From the NCBI RefSeq assembly GCF_005048155.1, contig NZ_SUMB01000009.1:62001-126000 (forward strand): 64,000 bases of DNA, written 5' to 3'. A program made the position numbers and the translations under genes. The stretch's first letter is position 1; each line of letters starts with the position of its first letter. The notes under the pieces are model-generated. The model saw nothing but the letters and a program-made list of their open reading frames with translations, did not search any database and was not told where the DNA came from. Origin of the DNA: Streptomyces piniterrae. GTDB lineage: Bacteria > Actinomycetota > Actinomycetes > Streptomycetales > Streptomycetaceae. Positions 60,995 to 64,000 of this stretch are shown here, one piece after another.

Positions 60995-62362
60995 CTAACG
61001 CTCCTCCGGACGCCGGGTGAGCCGGATGGCCCGCACCCCCTCCTCGTTGCCGCAGAAGGCCATGCCGTCCGCGACCAGCGGCGGAGTCCCCGCCGACCCG
61101 TCCTCCCCCGAACCAACCCGCCACCTGGCCCGGCCGCTGCGGGCGTCATAGCCGTACCAGTCGTCCAGGTAGCCGACGATGAGGTGGTGCCCGGGGGCCG
61201 TGACGGCGCAGTAGGACGACTCGGGGCGTTCTGCCCGCCAGCGGGGCCGGCCGGTACGCGCGTCGTACGCCTGGACGGTCGTGAGTGACTCGTCGAGGTT
61301 CAGGTCCTCGCTCCAGATCAGATACACCGAGTCGGCGTCGGCGGCGATCACGGGGCTCTCGTAGGAGACGGTCGAGAAGGCCGGGGCGGTCCAACGCACC
61401 GCACCCGTCGCGGCGTTGAGCGCGTGCAGCCGTTGCTGGGCGTTCTTGCCGTGACCCGGAGCGTTGATGTAGACGGTGTCGCCCTGGAGGACCGCGGAGG
61501 AGGCGTGCTCGGCGGGGCTCGTCCAGCGCACCGCGCCGGTGCGGGGATCGTAGGCGACCAGCTCCGAGCCGATGCCGATGTCGCCGTTCCGTCCGTAGAG
61601 GGTGTCCTTGCCGAAGACGTCCACGGTGCGGTGGGCCGGCTTCTTGCCGGGCGGGGCCGACCAGCGCAGTTCCTGGGTCTGCGGGTCGAGGGCGCCGATT
61701 CCCCCGTCCGGGAGGCTGATGTAGGCGAGGCCGTCCCGTACGTCCAGGAGCGTGGCGTCCCGGTCCCATACGAGATGTCCGTAGGTCGCGTCCAGCGCGT
61801 ACAGGACCGACGGGGGCGGGTCCGGGTCCTCGTCGTAGGTGGACGGCAGGATGCTCAGCAGGACGAGGGAGCCTGCGGACATGGGGGCGCTGAACCCGGC
61901 TATGTCGTCCCTGGGCCCGCTGGGGCGGGCCGTCCAGCGGTGTTCACCGTCCGAGGTGCGCAGCGCGTGCACGGTGCCGTCATCGGTGGTCAGGTACACG
62001 GTGCCGGACGAGACCGTTCCGGCGGAGACGGTGAGGTCGCTGCTGTAGGTGCCGGGGAGCGGGGTGTGCCAGCGCTTGCGGCCGGTGGTGGCGTCGAACG
62101 CGTACAGCCCCGGGCCGTCCTGTGTGGCGAGGTAGACCGTCCCGTGGTCGTGGACGACGGGTGCCAGGTCCGTGCCCGGATCGCCTTCGTCCTCCAGGAG
62201 GAAGGTCCAGCGCGGTCGGTGGGCGGGCGGCTTGTCCTCTTCCAGGGCCTGGTTGACGGCCCGCCAGACGGCGACGGAGGCGAGCGCCCCCGCGGCGCCC
62301 GCCCCCAGCTTCAGCATCTGCCGCCGGTCGATGCCCGTCCCTATTCGCCTGTGCGTCCCCAT
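60995..62362 (-). CDS. Tat-exported PQQ-like beta-propeller protein
   Basis: 455 residues. Twin-arginine signal with DRRQMLKLGAGAAGALASVAVW (RR-x-x-L-K, hydrophobic core to about residue 34), then repeated beta-propeller blades with the PQQ-enzyme-repeat pattern (LYAFDATTGRKRWHTP, VHALRTSDGEHRWTA, LHALNAATGAVRWTAP, VQAYDARTGRPRWRAE, GYDARSGRARWRVG). Seven or eight blades are visible. The lack of dehydrogenase-type Ca/PQQ ligands means it is not an enzyme of that class; it probably binds a partner at the cell surface or in the periplasm-like space. A terminator separates it from the acyltransferase. Confidence 0.85.
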   Translation of the reverse strand: MGTHRRIGTGIDRRQMLKLGAGAAGALASVAVWRAVNQALEEDKPPAHRPRWTFLLEDEGDPGTDLAPVVHDHGTVYLATQDGPGLYAFDATTGRKRWHTPLPGTYSSDLTVSAGTVSSGTVYLTTDDGTVHALRTSDGEHRWTARPSGPRDDIAGFSAPMSAGSLVLLSILPSTYDEDPDPPPSVLYALDATYGHLVWDRDATLLDVRDGLAYISLPDGGIGALDPQTQELRWSAPPGKKPAHRTVDVFGKDTLYGRNGDIGIGSELVAYDPRTGAVRWTSPAEHASSAVLQGDTVYINAPGHGKNAQQRLHALNAATGAVRWTAPAFSTVSYESPVIAADADSVYLIWSEDLNLDESLTTVQAYDARTGRPRWRAERPESSYCAVTAPGHHLIVGYLDDWYGYDARSGRARWRVGSGEDGSAGTPPLVADGMAFCGNEEGVRAIRLTRRPEER

Positions 62363-62402
62363 ACCCGCAGGCTAGGCGGCGTCCGGTGAGCAGACGCGAC
62401 CC

Positions 62403-62436
62403 GGCCCCGCCCGGTGCGGATCCACGGGGCGGGGCC
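62403..62436 (-). terminator. Terminator after the acyltransferase gene
   Basis: Perfect 10-bp arms GGCCCCGCCC (62403-62412) and GGGCGGGGCC (62427-62436) with a 14-nt loop, 20 nt past the acyltransferase stop. Confidence 0.75.
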
Positions 62437-62456
62437 GAGCGGGACCGGGCGAGCCG

Positions 62457-63698
62457 TCAGCGGGTGGCCGGTTCCGGGTAGAAGTCGCGGGGCCGGCCGC
62501 GGTTGTCCTTGAGGCGGGCGAGCAGCGTTGCCGGGTACTCGATGAGCCAGTAGCTGGCCGCCGCCGTGGGCACGGCCGCCAGCAGCACGATCGCGATGGC
62601 GAGCGGGAAGCCCGCCTGGCCCGTCGGCAGCAGCCCGGCCTTGTGGAGCTGGAGCATGACCGGCTCGTGCCAGATGAAGAGGCTGTAGCTGATCAGCCCG
62701 ACCGCGGTGAGCCAGCGGGCCGTCAGCATCCGGTTCCAGTAGGTGCGTTGGCGTACCCGGAGGGTGCTGAAGAGCAGCAGCACCCACAGGGCGGAGGCGA
62801 GCGGGTGGTAGTAGGTGAAGGTGAAGTTCTCGGGGGCGGAGTCGAGGGAGAGGTAGTAGAGGCCGGCCAGCGCGGCCATGGAGAGGGTGAGCGCGGGGCC
62901 CTTGCGCAGTTTGCCGCGGTCGCCCAGGGCTGCCGTCAGCACCGCCAGTCCCATGCCTGCCGCGAATCCGCCGAAGCGGGCCTGCGGGCCGAAGTAGACG
63001 GCCCAGTCGGTGTGCGGCACCCCGTAGACGTAGTGGGCGACCGCGATCCAGACCAGCGGCACGACGTACAGCAGCAGGCAGCCGGCCGCGCACACGGCCA
63101 CCCGGGTGCGCCGCTGCCGCAGCCGCCGGCAGGCGCGTACCGCCAGCGGCCCCAGCCCGACCAGCACGAAGTAGAACAGCACCTCCAGCGAGAGGGACCA
63201 GGTCGGGCCCAGGGTGTAGAAGATCCGCTGCTGGTCGAAGACATGGGTGAAGGTGAGATGCTCGACCAGGTCCTGCCAGTTGCCCGGCAGGGTGGGATTG
63301 CGGGTCGCCCAGACGACGAGGACCGCGAGGAAATACAGCGGCAGGATGCGGATGGCGCGGCGGAAGAGGAACAGCCGGGCCGGCCGGATCGACCGTCCGT
63401 CGATCGCGGCCCGCGCGTACGACAGCGTCAGCAGATACGCGGACATCACGAAGAACAGGTCGATGACTTCGAGGGAGAGGACGGCACCCACGTACTCGTT
63501 GGCGACCGGTGGGTGCATGCCGTTCGAGTCGTAGCTGTAGTACTGCTGCCATACGTGGAAGATGACCGTGCTCAGCGCGGCGAGCCCGCGGAAGCCGTCG
63601 ATGTCACTGGCCCGGCTGCGGGACGGGGCCCCCTCCGGCGGACGGAGCCTGGCGGCGGGGGCGGGCTTGGCGGGGCGGACTTCGGACAGCGTGCTCAT
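62457..63698 (-). CDS. Acyltransferase-3 (OafA-type) membrane protein
   Basis: 413 residues with about ten membrane helices. The family signature is near the start: DIDGFRGLAALSTVIFHVW (about residues 31-49), followed by FFVMSAYLLTLSYARA, RRAIRILPLYFLAV, PTWSLSLEVLFYFVL and ISYSLFIWHEPVMLQ. These enzymes transfer acetyl or other acyl groups to cell-surface polysaccharides or lipids. The first 28 residues are cytoplasmic and Pro/Arg-rich. Its ATG overlaps the stop of the upstream glycosyltransferase gene by 4 nt (ATGA), so they form one operon, probably modifying an exported glycan. Confidence 0.88.
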   Translation of the reverse strand: MSTLSEVRPAKPAPAARLRPPEGAPSRSRASDIDGFRGLAALSTVIFHVWQQYYSYDSNGMHPPVANEYVGAVLSLEVIDLFFVMSAYLLTLSYARAAIDGRSIRPARLFLFRRAIRILPLYFLAVLVVWATRNPTLPGNWQDLVEHLTFTHVFDQQRIFYTLGPTWSLSLEVLFYFVLVGLGPLAVRACRRLRQRRTRVAVCAAGCLLLYVVPLVWIAVAHYVYGVPHTDWAVYFGPQARFGGFAAGMGLAVLTAALGDRGKLRKGPALTLSMAALAGLYYLSLDSAPENFTFTYYHPLASALWVLLLFSTLRVRQRTYWNRMLTARWLTAVGLISYSLFIWHEPVMLQLHKAGLLPTGQAGFPLAIAIVLLAAVPTAAASYWLIEYPATLLARLKDNRGRPRDFYPEPATR

Positions 63699-64000
63699 CG
63701 TCGGGCCACCGCCTTCGCGGCGGCGCGCGGGGTGACCCGCCACTGCCGGTCCCCCAACGCCTCCTTCAGATGGGCCTGTCGGGCCACCAGGTTCTTGAAG
63801 TGGCTGTAGAAGAAGGTCGAGACGAAGAAGTACGACCAGAACCAGGGGCTGCGCTGGCGCAGTTCGGGGACCGCGAGCCGCCAGGCGAAGAGCGCCTGTA
63901 CGGGCCCGGCGGCCATCGTGAACACCACGGCCAGGACGCAGATCGGCACCGCCCAGTCGAGCCGCTCGAAGCCGCCGGCGCGCCACGCCGAGTAGAGGAG
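63695..64000 (-). CDS. C-terminal end of a membrane protein, probably a family 2 glycosyltransferase
   Basis: The frame is open to the right edge and ends 63695-63697. The visible ~100 residues contain two membrane helices (VPICVLAVVFTMAAGPVQALFAW and SPWFWSYFFVSTFF) and end with a basic tail (LVARQAHLKEALGDRQWRVTPRAAAK). This helix-rich end with a polar tail is typical of processive GT2 enzymes, but the catalytic part lies outside the window. It is coupled to the acyltransferase by a 4-nt overlap. Confidence 0.6.
   Translation of the reverse strand, partial: LLYSAWRAGGFERLDWAVPICVLAVVFTMAAGPVQALFAWRLAVPELRQRSPWFWSYFFVSTFFYSHFKNLVARQAHLKEALGDRQWRVTPRAAAKAVARR

Overview
The window is high-GC actinobacterial DNA. 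GTG starts, GGAGG-type ribosome binding sites and strong third-position GC bias, together with gene families such as DUF2637, HbpS/SenS/SenR, a monomeric isocitrate dehydrogenase and a 2-methylisoborneol-synthase-type terpene cyclase, point to Streptomyces or a very close relative. It reads as a chromosomal segment, part housekeeping and part accessory. I saw no rRNA, tRNA or CRISPR array, and the only transposon trace is a decayed IS605-type TnpB remnant.

Layout. 0-5.4 kb: an acyl-CoA synthetase, a decayed second AMP-ligase, a frameshifted LuxR-type regulator and a PucR-like regulator. 5.5-13.2 kb: a cupin, a secreted protein-arginine deiminase, a tautomerase, a LysR regulator, an Eis-type acetyltransferase, an AlkZ-type DNA glycosylase, and MgtC behind a structured leader that encodes a short peptide. 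13.5-22.4 kb: a purine catabolism block (XdhC, NCS2 purine permease, three-subunit xanthine dehydrogenase) read leftward and divergent from its likely regulator PucR. 22.7-37.7 kb: a TPR-like protein, a methyltransferase, GntR, an iron-box-preceded FhuF reductase, DUF2637, an anti-sigma-type ATPase, a GH38 alpha-mannosidase, PoxB, a PP2C-like protein, a TrmB/LuxR regulator and DUF456. 37.8-43.9 kb: Ada/AlkA, RsgA with an upstream 23-residue ORF, then the haem/redox-sensing HbpS-SenS-SenR set. 44.0-49.0 kb: TetR, a scar of three truncated genes (GntR fragment, TnpB remnant, ABC ATPase fragment), IclR, a SpoIIE-type phosphatase and a broken GNAT. 49.2-51.4 kb: isocitrate dehydrogenase.

The most notable block is 51.5-56.6 kb. 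It holds a Family 2B-type encapsulin shell gene (HK97-fold shell with an inserted cyclic-nucleotide-binding-like domain). Its stop overlaps the start of a SufS-like cysteine desulfurase that carries a ~100-residue repetitive disordered N-terminus. Nearby is a 2-MIB-synthase-type terpene cyclase with a ~140-residue disordered N-terminus. Both enzymes have the architecture of encapsulin cargo, so one locus may encode a shell with two unrelated cargoes. The GPP C-methyltransferase expected beside a 2-MIB synthase is not in the window. A divergent upstream region with several palindromes may control the shell operon.

57-64 kb: an AraC/GyrI-like regulator, a GNAT, a translationally coupled pair of RimK-type ATP-grasp ligases, a Tat-exported beta-propeller protein, an acyltransferase-3 membrane protein and the end of a probable glycosyltransferase.

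A recurring feature is short tandem repeats (8-19 bp units) at gene ends, in promoters or as in-frame linkers. All product names come from sequence motifs read by eye; no database search was run.
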